NCBI RefSeq assembly: GCF_027474525.2
Contig: NZ_CP114882.2
Location: forward strand, 2,914,001-2,978,000
DNA: 64,000 bases
Reading direction: 5' to 3'
Source of the DNA: Flavobacterium lacustre
GTDB lineage: Bacteria > Bacteroidota > Bacteroidia > Flavobacteriales > Flavobacteriaceae
Position numbers and translations under genes: made by a program. Below are positions 18,708-26,710 of the stretch, piece by piece (position 1 is the stretch's first letter; each line of letters begins with the position of its first letter). The notes below the pieces were generated by a model. It was not told the origin of the DNA and did no database searches. It saw only the letters and a program-made list of their open reading frames with translations.

Positions 18708-18739
18708 CAAATATATAGCATTGGATAATCATAGCTCAA
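18708..18739 (-). promoter_or_regulatory. Promoter of the adhesin-sprF operon
   Basis: On the minus strand TTG (18737-18739), a 21-base spacer and TATATTTG (18708-18715) match the Bacteroidota sigma-A pattern. The leader would be about 55 bases. The AT-rich 253-base spacer to the gapN gene holds nothing else but the gapN terminator. Confidence 0.7.
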
Positions 18740-18840
18740 CTATTCAGCGACAGACTGTTACATTTTACTTCTAATTAAAAAAATAAAACCTATAAATTAA
18801 AAATAAAGAATAGAATAGTATACTTATTGTGATTAGTCTA

Positions 18841-18877
18841 CAAAAAAAACCGCCTCATTACTAAAAATGAGGCGGTT
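18841..18877 (-). terminator. Rho-independent terminator downstream of the GapN-like gene
   Basis: On the minus strand AACCGCCTCAT pairs perfectly with ATGAGGCGGTT around a 9-base loop, followed by eight T, 23 bases after the stop codon. It separates this gene from the adhesin promoter. Confidence 0.92.
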
Positions 18878-18899
18878 ACTATTTATACATTAACTTCAA

Positions 18900-20480
18900 T
18901 TACAAAATATAATCGGTATTAATGAAGTTTGATTCTTTGCTGTTTAATAATGCTTGCAAAATTTCATTATTATAATCATTATCTTTCGAAGCTACAAAAG
19001 TTCTTATAGAGAATGAACGCAAGGCATCATGAATACTCAATGTTCCTACCGCAGAATCTTTTCTACCGGTGAACGGGAAAACGTCTGGTCCTCTCTGACA
19101 AGAACTGTTTAAGTTTACTCTGCAAACTAAGTTTACTAAAGTATCAATTAGCGGTGCAATGGTTTTGATATCTTTACCAAACAAACTCACTTGTTGTCCG
19201 TAATTTGATTCAGCCATATCATTCAAAGGTTCTTGAATATCTTTGAAAGTTAAAATAGGCACAACCGGACCAAATTGCTCTTCGTGATACACGCGCATTT
19301 CTTTGCTTATCGGAAATAAAACTGCTGGAAAAATAGAATTTTCGGTATGTTGACCTCCTTTTGCATTAATCACTTTTGCTCCTTTTGCAGTAGCATCATC
19401 AATTAATTCCTGAATATAAGCCGGTTTTTCTTTTTCGGGAAGTGGTGTAAGCATTACTCCTTTTTCCCAAGGATTTCCATAAACCAATGCATCAACTTTG
19501 GCAGCAAATCGTTTGTTAAATTCTTCGGCAATCGATTCATGAACATACAAAATTTTCAATGCAGTACAACGCTGTCCATTAAAAGATAATGAACCTGCAA
19601 TACATTCTTGGATAGCCAAATCTAAATCGGCATCCGGTAAAATTATCGCTGGGTTTTTTGCTTCTAATCCAAGAATTAAACGCAATCTGTTTTTATTTGG
19701 ATGTTGATCCTGTAAAGCAATTGCTGATTTACTGTTTCCGATTAAAGCCAAAATATCAACTTTTCCAGATTTCATAACCGGAGAAGCTACTTCACGACCT
19801 CTACCGTATAAAATATTGATAACTCCTTTTGGAAAACTGCTTCTAAAGGCTTCTAATAAAGGAGAAATTAATAAAACACCATGTTTAGCCGGTTTGAAAA
19901 TTACAGGATTTCCCATAATTAATGCCGGAATAAGCAATGAAAATGTTTCGTTTAACGGATAATTGTATGGTCCAAGACACAATACAACTCCCAGCGGTCC
20001 TCTACGAACCATGGCGTTTATTCCTTGTACTTTAGAAAAGTGCGCACTACGAGCATTTAATTCTTTTAAACTTTCGATAGTATCGTAAATATATTCAACT
20101 GTTCTGTCAAATTCTTTTTCAGAATCTCCCAATGATTTTCCAATTTCCCACATCAAAAGTTTTACAACTTCGGCACGGGTGGTTTTCATTTGGCTTACAA
20201 AGTTTTCCATACATTTAATGCGATCCACTACTTTCATAGTAGGCCATAAACCTTGACCATTATTGTAAGCAGCATCTGCGGCAGCAACAGCTTCCATAGC
20301 TTCTGCTTCGCCCATGAACGGAATAGAACCTAATAATGTAGGCTCATAATTAGCAGAAGAAGAAATAGTTGAAAAAACAGGAGTCGTTTGTCCGGTCCAT
20401 TTTTTTAGTTCTCCATTAACTAAATACGTATCTTGAGTAAGTAAGTCGGTAATTTGAAATTCTTGAGGTATTGTATTCAT
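18900..20480 (-). CDS. NADP-dependent aldehyde dehydrogenase, GapN-like (non-phosphorylating glyceraldehyde-3-phosphate dehydrogenase)
   Basis: 526 residues, ALDH superfamily. The catalytic cysteine is C305 in [10 protein letters not shown] and the general base is E273 in [12 protein letters not shown]. The cofactor segment ([37 protein letters not shown]) and the C-terminal region containing [27 protein letters not shown] resemble GapN enzymes, which oxidise glyceraldehyde 3-phosphate directly to 3-phosphoglycerate making NADPH and bypassing ATP formation. GLE replaces the more usual GGK/LGG context. The substrate is inferred from family likeness; a related aldehyde is possible. It lies 51 bases after the rhodanese gene in the same direction and may share its transcript. 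Confidence 0.82.
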   Translation of the reverse strand: MNTIPQEFQITDLLTQDTYLVNGELKKWTGQTTPVFSTISSSANYEPTLLGSIPFMGEAEAMEAVAAADAAYNNGQGLWPTMKVVDRIKCMENFVSQMKTTRAEVVKLLMWEIGKSLGDSEKEFDRTVEYIYDTIESLKELNARSAHFSKVQGINAMVRRGPLGVVLCLGPYNYPLNETFSLLIPALIMGNPVIFKPAKHGVLLISPLLEAFRSSFPKGVINILYGRGREVASPVMKSGKVDILALIGNSKSAIALQDQHPNKNRLRLILGLEAKNPAIILPDADLDLAIQECIAGSLSFNGQRCTALKILYVHESIAEEFNKRFAAKVDALVYGNPWEKGVMLTPLPEKEKPAYIQELIDDATAKGAKVINAKGGQHTENSIFPAVLFPISKEMRVYHEEQFGPVVPILTFKDIQEPLNDMAESNYGQQVSLFGKDIKTIAPLIDTLVNLVCRVNLNSSCQRGPDVFPFTGRKDSAVGTLSIHDALRSFSIRTFVASKDNDYNNEILQALLNSKESNFINTDYIL

Positions 20481-20531
20481 TGTAAATTATTGTATTTATT
20501 AAATGTAATAGATAAAGAGGTATTGATTTAT

Positions 20532-20849
20532 CTAGTCTTCAGGTGCGACTACTTCTCCATCCCAATCTAAAATCCCTCCAAGTAAATTATAAGCGGTTTC
20601 AAAACCCAACTCATTCATGATTTCACATGCTTTTGCACTTCTTGCTCCCGAGCGGCAATACACATAATAATTTTTGCTCTTATCTAATGCTTCTAACTCA
20701 GTGATAAATTCCTGACCTTTATGAATATCAATATTTATGGCATTAAGTATTATTCCATCATTGTATTCAGCCTCTGTTCTCACATCAAGTATAACTGCAT
20801 TTTCATCAGCCTCGAATTGAGAAATCCAATCTTCTTGTGATAAATTCAT
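20532..20849 (-). CDS. Single-domain rhodanese-like sulfurtransferase
   Basis: 105 residues, one rhodanese domain with no signal peptide. The active-site loop is YVYCRSGARSAKA; its Cys would carry the persulfide. The N-terminal ILDVRTEAEYNDGIILNAINID and C-terminal NLLGGILDW motifs are typical. Single-domain rhodaneses (GlpE/PspE type) transfer sulfane sulfur to thiols or cyanide. It is divergent from the Crp-family regulator and the sulfur cluster starting at 21144, sharing a 294-base control region, so it probably belongs to the same regulon. Confidence 0.93.
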   Translation of the reverse strand: MNLSQEDWISQFEADENAVILDVRTEAEYNDGIILNAINIDIHKGQEFITELEALDKSKNYYVYCRSGARSAKACEIMNELGFETAYNLLGGILDWDGEVVAPED

Positions 20850-20860
20850 AGTTTATTTTT

Positions 20861-20890
20861 TTGTAAAAATACAATGTTTTTACGGAACAA
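20861..20890 (-). promoter_or_regulatory. Rhodanese promoter overlapped by a TTGTA-N4-TACAA inverted repeat
   Basis: On the minus strand TTG (20888-20890), a 16-base spacer and TATTTTTA (20864-20871) form a near-consensus promoter whose transcript would have a leader of about 9 bases. The inverted repeat TTGTA-AAAA-TACAA (20861-20874) covers the -7 box, where a bound dimer would repress. It may be the site of the divergent Crp-family protein, but this is unproven. Confidence 0.5.
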
Positions 20891-21083
20891 TAAACGGTGA
20901 TTTTGTTAATTAGATTATATTTCAAAGAAAACGTTTTCGCATAATTGTAAAAAAGGATATATTACGAATTTGATAAATAAATCACAATAATAATTCACTA
21001 AAACCACAACTATCAGCAATATACTTCTTTTAATTCAAGTTTTATGCTAATTTTTTCATTAAAAAAACCAATTCTCCTCTTAA

Positions 21084-21133
21084 TTTTTTAGAGTACTTTT
21101 ACATCAGTTTTATTCAAAAAGAACTCTAAAAAA
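21084..21133 (+). promoter_or_regulatory. Perfect 11-bp inverted repeat around the presumed start of the Crp-family gene
   Basis: TTTTTTAGAGT (21084-21094) and ACTCTAAAAAA (21123-21133) are exact reverse complements separated by 28 bases. TACTTTTA (21094-21101), a -7-like element, lies just inside the left arm, so the arms flank the probable transcription start. They could be two half-sites of an autoregulatory operator or base of a leader hairpin. Confidence 0.5.
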
Positions 21134-21143
21134 TAATCTTAAA

Positions 21144-21770
21144 ATGTACAATACTATCAAAAAAATATTTCCCTCTTTTTCAAACGAATTAATCCTTGAT
21201 ATTGAAGCCAATGATGCTGTACAATCCTTTGAAGCAGGCACTATAATTATGCGAACCGGTCAGTATATTAAGAATACTATTTTGGTTACAAAAGGCAAAA
21301 TAAAAGTCTATCGGGAAGATGAAGAAGGCGGAGAATTTTTTATGTATTATTTACAACCGGGTCAAGCATGTGCCATATCTATGGTATGCGCCACCAAAAA
21401 TGAAAAAAGCCAAGTTATGGCAAAAGTAGTTGAAGATGTTGAATTGATATTAGTCCCTTTGTCCTTAATGGATAAATGGATGATGAAACACCGCAGCTGG
21501 TATGAATTTGTGATTCATACCTATCGCAGCCGATTTGAAGAAGTATTAGAAGTCATTGACAGTATTGCATTTAGAGCAATGGATGAACGTTTAGAATTTT
21601 ATTTAAAACGTCATGCAGCCTCTTGTGGATGTGGTGATTTAAAACTATCCCATCAGGAAATTGCTTCTGATTTGAATACATCAAGAGAGGTTATTTCTCG
21701 TTTATTAAAAAAAATGGAACAACGCAACTTGGTAAAATTACACCGCAATCATATCGAACTCATACAATAA
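21144..21770 (+). CDS. Crp/Fnr-family transcriptional regulator of the sulfur cluster
   Basis: 208 residues: an N-terminal cyclic-nucleotide-type beta-roll (about 20-110, GTIIMRTGQYIKNTILVTKGKIKVYRED), a dimer helix (~125-155), and a C-terminal Crp-type HTH (LSHQEIASDLNTSREVISRLLKKMEQRNLV, ~168-197). It lacks an Fnr-type N-terminal cysteine cluster, but has C76 and C82 in the roll and C161-G-C163 just before the HTH. Thiols could sense sulfane sulfur, though these may be structural. It heads a run of sulfur genes in the same direction and is divergent from a rhodanese gene, so it most likely controls both. Confidence 0.88.
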   Translation: MYNTIKKIFPSFSNELILDIEANDAVQSFEAGTIIMRTGQYIKNTILVTKGKIKVYREDEEGGEFFMYYLQPGQACAISMVCATKNEKSQVMAKVVEDVELILVPLSLMDKWMMKHRSWYEFVIHTYRSRFEEVLEVIDSIAFRAMDERLEFYLKRHAASCGCGDLKLSHQEIASDLNTSREVISRLLKKMEQRNLVKLHRNHIELIQ

Positions 21771-21889
21771 AAACATTCTCAATAAACGGAACTCTACTAT
21801 TGAATTATCCTAAAAAAGCCTTCAATGTGATAAATGTTACCGTCTTTTAAAATTTTACAAACAATCTTTGCAAATAATTTTTTAATAGT

Positions 21890-22678
21890 ATGGAATATTT
21901 AGGATATTTTGCTTCGATAATTATAGGACTCTCTTTAGGCTTAATTGGAGGCGGAGGTTCTATTTTGACCATCCCTATTTTGGTTTATTTATTCAAAATA
22001 GATCCTGAATTAGCCACAAGTTATTCTTTATTTATTGTGGGAATTACCGCTTTATTTGGCTGTTATGGCCATTATAAAATGGGAAACCTTAAAATTAAAT
22101 CAGCACTTTACTTTGCTATTCCGTCCGTTTTTTCTATTTTGATTATCCGAGAAGTTATTTTTCCAAAAATTGCAGCTACTCTTTTCTCTATTGCTTCCTT
22201 TCAGGTTTCGAAAAGCTTCATGATCATGATCATTTTCTCTGTTCTTATGATGACGGCGGCCATTTCTATGATAAAAAAAACCAATACTAAAATAAAATCT
22301 TCAAAAACAAATTATACCCAACTCGGAATAATAGGATTTATAGTGGGAATTGTAACTGGTTTTTTAGGAGCTGGTGGTGGATTTTTAATCATTCCGGCAT
22401 TGTTGTTTTTTGCTAATTTACCCATGAAACAAGCTGTTGGAACGTCATTATTAATCATTTTTATCAATTCCAGCATTGGTTTTGGTGGAGATTTATACAT
22501 TGGAACACCCATCGATTATCCTTTTTTATTAAGCATCACAGCAATTGCTTTTTTGGGTATGATTATAGGAATTCAACTTTCAAAAAAGATTGACGGAAAT
22601 AAACTCAAACCACTATTTGGCTGGTTTATTCTAATCATGGGAATATACATTATTACCAAAGAAATTTTCTTCAGTTAG
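21890..22678 (+). CDS. TauE/SafE family permease (sulfite or related sulfur anion export)
   Basis: 262 residues with about 8 hydrophobic segments. The two half-repeats each carry the family's glycine-rich motif: GLSLGLIGGGGSILTIPILVYLF near the N-terminus and GFIVGIVTGFLGAGGGFLIIPALLFF in the second half. TauE/SafE proteins move sulfite, sulfoacetate, taurine or thiosulfate across the inner membrane. A TauE protein also accompanies the persulfide genes of the staphylococcal cst system. Next to a persulfide dioxygenase it likely exports sulfite produced from persulfide oxidation. Confidence 0.9.
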   Translation: MEYLGYFASIIIGLSLGLIGGGGSILTIPILVYLFKIDPELATSYSLFIVGITALFGCYGHYKMGNLKIKSALYFAIPSVFSILIIREVIFPKIAATLFSIASFQVSKSFMIMIIFSVLMMTAAISMIKKTNTKIKSSKTNYTQLGIIGFIVGIVTGFLGAGGGFLIIPALLFFANLPMKQAVGTSLLIIFINSSIGFGGDLYIGTPIDYPFLLSITAIAFLGMIIGIQLSKKIDGNKLKPLFGWFILIMGIYIITKEIFFS

Positions 22679-22729
22679 TTAAAAGAAGGTTAAGTAACTA
22701 AAGTCACTATTTATCAAAAAAAACAGAAT

Positions 22730-22737
22730 TATCTTTG
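22730..22737 (+). promoter_or_regulatory. -7-type element before the persulfide dioxygenase gene
   Basis: TATCTTTG matches TAnnTTTG exactly, 25 bases before the ATG. There is no TTG at 19-21 bases upstream, so this could be an activator-dependent internal promoter within the cluster. Confidence 0.4.
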
Positions 22738-22762
22738 TACCACTAAATGAAATTTCCAAATC

Positions 22763-24178
22763 ATGCAAATAGAACAAATTTATACCGGTTGTTTAGCTCA
22801 AGGTGCGTACTACATCACTTCAAATGGTGAGGCGGCCATTATTGACCCTCTTCGTGAAGTACAACCGTATTTAGACCGGTTAATTCGAGATGATGTAAAA
22901 CTAAAATACATTTTCGAAACTCATTTTCATGCTGATTTTGTATCGGGACATGTTGATTTGAGCAAAGAAACAGATGCTAAAATTGTCTATGGACCAACTG
23001 CTAAACCAGAATTTGAAGCAATTGTTGCCACAGATAATCAAATATTTGAAGTGGGAAATATCAAAATTAAAGTTTTGCACACTCCTGGTCACACTATGGA
23101 AAGCAGCACTTATTTATTGATTGATGAAAGCGGAAAAAATCATGCTATTTTCTCTGGAGACACCTTATTTATTGGTGATGTCGGAAGACCTGATTTAGCC
23201 CAAAAAGCGGCTTCAATGACTCAGGAACAATTGGCTGCAACATTATATCATTCGCTCAGAACTAAAATAATGAGGCTGGAAGATGATGTTATTGTTTATC
23301 CCGCTCACGGTGCCGGAAGCGCTTGTGGTAAAAATATGAGTAAAGAAACCATTTCTACAATTGGCAATCAAAAAGCAACTAATTATGCTTTGAGAGCCAA
23401 CATGACCGAAGCCGAATTTATCACCGAAGTTACTGAAGGTTTATTGCCGCCTCCAGCCTATTTTGGAATGAATGTAGCCATGAATAAAAAAGGCTCCCAA
23501 AGTTTTGAAACGGTATTAAACAATGGTATGAGAGCAATACACGCCATAGAATTTGAAAGTGTTGCAGATGAAACCGGTGCCTTAATTCTGGATACCCGAA
23601 ACAATAAAGACTTTAGCAAAGGATTCATTCCGCAGTCTATAAATATTGGGATAGATGGTGATTTTGCCCCTTGGGTAGGCGCTTTAATTGCCGATGTAAG
23701 TCAGCCTATAATTTTAGTTACCGAAATAGGACGAGAAGAAGAAACCGTAACTCGTTTGAGTCGCGTTGGTTTTGATAATTTAATTGGTCATCTACAAGGT
23801 GGTTTTGAAGCTTGGCAAAAAACAGGGCAAGAAATTGATACCGTTAACCGAATCACTTCGGAACAATTTGCCAAAGAAGTAAAAATTGGTGAAAGCAAAA
23901 TAATTGATATTCGAAAAGAAACTGAATACTCGGCAGAACACGTAGAAGAAGCGTATAACAAACCTTTAGCATCTATTAACGAATGGATTAAGGATATAAA
24001 TCCTGACACTCATTTTTACCTGCATTGTGCTGGTGGATATCGCAGTATGATTGCTGCATCAATTCTTCAAGCGCGCGGTTTTAGAAATTTCACGGAAATT
24101 GAAGGTGGTTTTAATGCTATTGCCAAAACCAACGTTCCTAAAACCAATTTTATTTGTCAAAGCAAAATATTAAAATAA
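22763..24178 (+). CDS. CstB-like persulfide dioxygenase fused to two rhodanese domains
   Basis: 471 residues. The metallo-beta-lactamase domain (1-~240) carries HFHADFVSGH (H54, H56, D58, H63), H110 in LHTPGHTMES and D133 in FSGDTLF. By alignment with ETHE1, H54, H110 and D133 would be the 2-His-1-Asp Fe(II) ligands. A first rhodanese domain (~260-350) lacks the active cysteine (ILVTEIGREEETV). A second (~365-460) has C422 in LHCAGGYRS. This MBL / dead rhodanese / live rhodanese order is that of staphylococcal CstB, which oxidises low-molecular-weight persulfide to sulfite or thiosulfate. It is the enzymatic core of the cluster. Confidence 0.92.
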   Translation: MQIEQIYTGCLAQGAYYITSNGEAAIIDPLREVQPYLDRLIRDDVKLKYIFETHFHADFVSGHVDLSKETDAKIVYGPTAKPEFEAIVATDNQIFEVGNIKIKVLHTPGHTMESSTYLLIDESGKNHAIFSGDTLFIGDVGRPDLAQKAASMTQEQLAATLYHSLRTKIMRLEDDVIVYPAHGAGSACGKNMSKETISTIGNQKATNYALRANMTEAEFITEVTEGLLPPPAYFGMNVAMNKKGSQSFETVLNNGMRAIHAIEFESVADETGALILDTRNNKDFSKGFIPQSINIGIDGDFAPWVGALIADVSQPIILVTEIGREEETVTRLSRVGFDNLIGHLQGGFEAWQKTGQEIDTVNRITSEQFAKEVKIGESKIIDIRKETEYSAEHVEEAYNKPLASINEWIKDINPDTHFYLHCAGGYRSMIAASILQARGFRNFTEIEGGFNAIAKTNVPKTNFICQSKILK

Positions 24179-24217
24179 AACATTAAAATTAATTACTAAT
24201 CAAAAATACCACACACC

Positions 24218-24433
24218 ATGAAAAAAAATGTAGGCTCAACAGACCAAATTATTCGTCTTATCTTAGCAATTTTGGTTGGAATATTATATTATACTGATAC
24301 GATTAGCGGCACATTAGGATTGGTTTTAGTAGCATTATCCATTGTTTTAGTGCTGACGAGTGTAGTTAATTTTTGTCCTTTGTATTTACCTTTTGGAATA
24401 AATACACGAAAAAAACAAGTCAAACACAAATAG
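24218..24433 (+). CDS. Small DUF2892 membrane protein
   Basis: 71 residues. The start KKNVGSTDQIIRLILAILVGILYY and the end of the second transmembrane helix VVNFCPLYLPFGINT are the DUF2892 (YgaP-type membrane domain) signature, with two helices and a conserved cysteine (NFCPLY). The same domain is fused to rhodanese in E. coli YgaP, linking it to sulfane sulfur. Here it stands alone between persulfide dioxygenase and methyltransferase genes. Its exact role is unknown. Confidence 0.85.
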   Translation: MKKNVGSTDQIIRLILAILVGILYYTDTISGTLGLVLVALSIVLVLTSVVNFCPLYLPFGINTRKKQVKHK

Positions 24434-24468
24434 TCAAAACCATATTGATAATTATAGAATAGATTATT

Positions 24469-25311
24469 ATGGGAAATGAAAAATGCTGTGTGGTTCAATG
24501 CGAAAGAAACTTAGACCAAGAATATTGGGACGCACAGTATAAAGCAAATGTAACAGGTTGGGATTTGGGAAAAATAGCTCCCCCAATCAAAACTATTATT
24601 GATAATTTAAAAGATAAAAACTGTCGGATTTTAATTCCGGGCTGTGGGAATTCCTATGAAGCGGAATACCTTATTGAAAGCGGTTTTACAAACATTACTG
24701 TTTTAGATATTGCACCAACATTGGTTCAAAACCTTACCGAAAAATTTGCCGGTAATACCAATATAAAAATCATCTTGTGTGATTTCTTTACACATCAAGG
24801 CGTTTACGATTTGATTATAGAACAGACTTTTTTCTGTGCTTTACCTCCAAGGATGCGTCAAAAATATGTTTGGAAAATGCACCAACTCCTGGCCGACTCC
24901 GGAAAAATAGCTGGCGTATTATTTCAGAAACAATTTGAAGTAAATCCTCCTTTTGGCGGAAGCAAAGAAGAATATATCGCTTTGTTCCAAAAAGCTTTTA
25001 CAATTGTAAAAATGGAATTATGTGAAAATTCAATTCCACCGAGAGCCAACTCTGAAGTAGTCATTGAATTCAAAAAAAATCCTGATGTCGCTGTAAACCT
25101 TTATACATTCGAAGGTATTACCTGTAGTGGCTGTATGGAAAATGTGTCTGATAAATTAGCGCAAATAAATGGCGTGATGAATGTGAGTATCAGTACTGAT
25201 TTTTCCAAAGTGCTTATCGTTAGTACAGAAGAAATTGATTTAACAGCACTGCAATTTGCGGTTTCTTATGATGAAAAATATAAAATAAAAAAAGCAACAG
25301 TCACTAATTAA
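24469..25311 (+). CDS. TPMT-like SAM methyltransferase fused to a C-terminal HMA (heavy-metal-associated) domain
   Basis: 280 residues. Residues ~12-205 match the thiopurine S-methyltransferase family: YWDAQYKANVTGWDLGKIAPP, the SAM motif RILIPGCGNSYEAEYL, LCDFFTHQGVYDLIIEQTFFCALPPRMRQKYV, and PPFGGSKEEY. Bacterial relatives methylate thiols, selenite/tellurite species or halides. Residues ~210-280 form an HMA domain with the metal-binding pair C219 and C222 (GITCSGCMENVSDKL) and the usual GV...V.VS pattern (GVMNVSISTDFSKVLI). The N-terminus also holds C6, C7 and C11. In this cluster it may methylate sulfide, thiols or a soft-metal adduct. The two-domain fusion is the main oddity. Confidence 0.82.
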   Translation: MGNEKCCVVQCERNLDQEYWDAQYKANVTGWDLGKIAPPIKTIIDNLKDKNCRILIPGCGNSYEAEYLIESGFTNITVLDIAPTLVQNLTEKFAGNTNIKIILCDFFTHQGVYDLIIEQTFFCALPPRMRQKYVWKMHQLLADSGKIAGVLFQKQFEVNPPFGGSKEEYIALFQKAFTIVKMELCENSIPPRANSEVVIEFKKNPDVAVNLYTFEGITCSGCMENVSDKLAQINGVMNVSISTDFSKVLIVSTEEIDLTALQFAVSYDEKYKIKKATVTN

Positions 25312-25312
25312 T

Positions 25313-25317
25313 AGGAG
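25313..25317 (+). promoter_or_regulatory. SD-like AGGAG before a small membrane protein gene
   Basis: AGGAG lies 5 bases before the ATG at 25323. Most genes of this window have A-rich leaders with no SD, as is usual in Flavobacterium, so this leader is exceptional. Confidence 0.45.
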
Positions 25318-25322
25318 TAAAA

Positions 25323-25529
25323 ATGAAAGAGTTACTATTTACAAATTGGCATCTTATGCGATGGGTTCGTTTAGCATTTGCCGTTTTTTTGTTCACACAA
25401 GCCTTTATTTTACGAGAATGGATGTTCCTTGCTTTTGGTTTATTTTTTATGGTTCAAGTTATTTTTAATTTAGGTTGCGGCCCTAATGGCTGTACAGTTC
25501 CTAACAAAAAACATAAAAAAGATGAATAG
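25323..25529 (+). CDS. Small Cys-rich membrane protein of the sulfur cluster
   Basis: 68 residues: a short polar start (MKELLFTNWHLMRW), two hydrophobic segments (VRLAFAVFLFTQAFIL, WMFLAFGLFFMVQVIF), then NLGCGPNGCTVPNKKHKKDE with two cysteines. It resembles the membrane part of DUF2892-type proteins but is not a clear member. Its end overlaps the thioredoxin start by 8 bases, which implies translational coupling. It may present thiols near the membrane; the function is unknown. Confidence 0.75.
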   Translation: MKELLFTNWHLMRWVRLAFAVFLFTQAFILREWMFLAFGLFFMVQVIFNLGCGPNGCTVPNKKHKKDE

Positions 25530-25821
25530 TTTTAATCAAATTATAAAATCGGACACTCCTGTTTTAGTTGATTTTTTCGCAACATGGTGCGGTCCTTGCC
25601 AAATGCTGAGTCCTATTTTGAAACAGGTAAAAGATAGTTTAGGAAATCGGGTTTCTATCCTAAAAATTGATGTTGATAAAAACCAAACTGTCGCTTCACA
25701 ATATCAAGTTCGCGGGGTTCCCACAATGATATTATTTCAAAACGGGAAACAATTGTGGCGTCAATCCGGTGTGATATCCAAAGAGGAATTGATAAAAATT
25801 ATAGTTGAAAAAAGTAATTAA
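25522..25821 (+). CDS. Thioredoxin
   Basis: 99 residues from the ATG at 25522, which overlaps the preceding stop (ATGAATAG). A longer in-frame start at 25486 would lie inside the membrane-protein gene and adds residues with no thioredoxin likeness. The active site is WCGPC (C23, C26) in VLVDFFATWCGPCQML, with the cis-proline loop VRGVPTMILFQNGK. It reduces disulfides and can release sulfide from persulfidated rhodanese, fitting its place as last gene of the sulfur cluster. A strong terminator follows. Confidence 0.93.
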   Translation: MNSFNQIIKSDTPVLVDFFATWCGPCQMLSPILKQVKDSLGNRVSILKIDVDKNQTVASQYQVRGVPTMILFQNGKQLWRQSGVISKEELIKIIVEKSN

Positions 25822-26137
25822 TACATACTTTTTTTATCCAATCTATAGAATCAAACTCTTTTTATCTCAAATTGCATAATAGAACATCTTTTTAGAAAGA
25901 TGCTATTATGCAATTTTTTTGTTCTAAAAGTTATAGATTGATTTGAAAAATAAATGGAATGATTAAAAAATATCAAACCTGATTTTAAATTTACAATCAA
26001 TAATTTTAAACTAATGATATCTTCCTTAGCCATTTAAAGTAGTTTGTTAATTTTGTTTTGTATAAACACTCTTTTGATTTAAATAATTCACAGTAATTAA
26101 AAATTTTCGAGAAAATATACCATGTGGATTTAAAATC
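25822..26137. other. Intergenic region between the thioredoxin gene and the first paralogue
   Basis: 316 bases holding the sulfur-cluster terminator at its left. The right two thirds are AT-rich, with no ORF, hairpin or clear promoter. Confidence 0.5.
25870..25920 (+). terminator. Terminator of the sulfur cluster
   Basis: A long stem: ATTGCATAATAG (25871-25882) with CTATTATGCAAT (25903-25914), plus an inner CATCTT/AAGATG helix, followed by a run of seven T. It is one of the strongest hairpins in the window. Confidence 0.9.
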
Positions 26138-26710
26138 ATGAAAAAACTACTATTCCTTCTTTTCACAACTTGTATATTCGCTCAAAACAACAAAGAACAT
26201 TATGTCTATTTCTCTGGGGCAATCGATATAAAAAATCTAATCGCAGGAAGTGATTCAGCTAATAGTAAAAATGAATTAGATTATTACTTTCAATTTGGAA
26301 TGGTGGGTAAAAATCTGGAAGTAAATGTTGGATACGAATGCTTCAAAGCTATTCAATTCAGAAAATTTACAACTGGTGTAGGATATCATTTTCCAGTAAA
26401 CGCTTACATTGGTAACGGAAAAATTAAAACCGTAATAATCCCATCTATAGAACCTACTCTAATTGATCGGTGGGGAACTCGAGGTAATGCAATATCATAC
26501 GATCTAGCCAGTTCTCACTTATCTATTGGCGGAAATTTATCGCTAAGATGGCATTTGTCAAATCATGTAGCAATAGAATATATGTATAATATATTACCCC
26601 GAGTTGATATCTATGCCCAGTATTACAATAAAAACAGTGAGGGAATAGCTAGCATAAATGGGGTCCCTCTTGTGAGTAGCAATTATTTTAAATTGCTCTA
26701 TAAAATCTAA
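26138..26710 (+). CDS. Secreted protein of unknown function, beta-barrel-like (paralogue A)
   Basis: 190 residues with a short signal peptide (MKKLLFLLFTTCIFAQ). The rest is rich in alternating aromatic strands (HYVYFSGAIDI, YYFQFGMVG, TTGVGYHFPVNAYIG, VAIEYMYNILPRVDIYAQY) and ends in LLYKI, which suggests a small outer-membrane barrel or beta-sandwich. I do not recognise the family. It is clearly paralogous to the gene at 27508: shared EHY-YFSGA, QFGMV, GYHFP, PSIEPT, SSHLS--GNLSLR-HLS and LPRVDIY blocks at the same positions. Confidence 0.7.
   Translation: MKKLLFLLFTTCIFAQNNKEHYVYFSGAIDIKNLIAGSDSANSKNELDYYFQFGMVGKNLEVNVGYECFKAIQFRKFTTGVGYHFPVNAYIGNGKIKTVIIPSIEPTLIDRWGTRGNAISYDLASSHLSIGGNLSLRWHLSNHVAIEYMYNILPRVDIYAQYYNKNSEGIASINGVPLVSSNYFKLLYKI

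Noticed and set aside
25486..25521. Longer start for thioredoxin
   Set aside because: It lies within the upstream membrane gene and adds residues (AVQFLTKNIKK) with no thioredoxin likeness; the overlapping ATG at 25522 is the better start.
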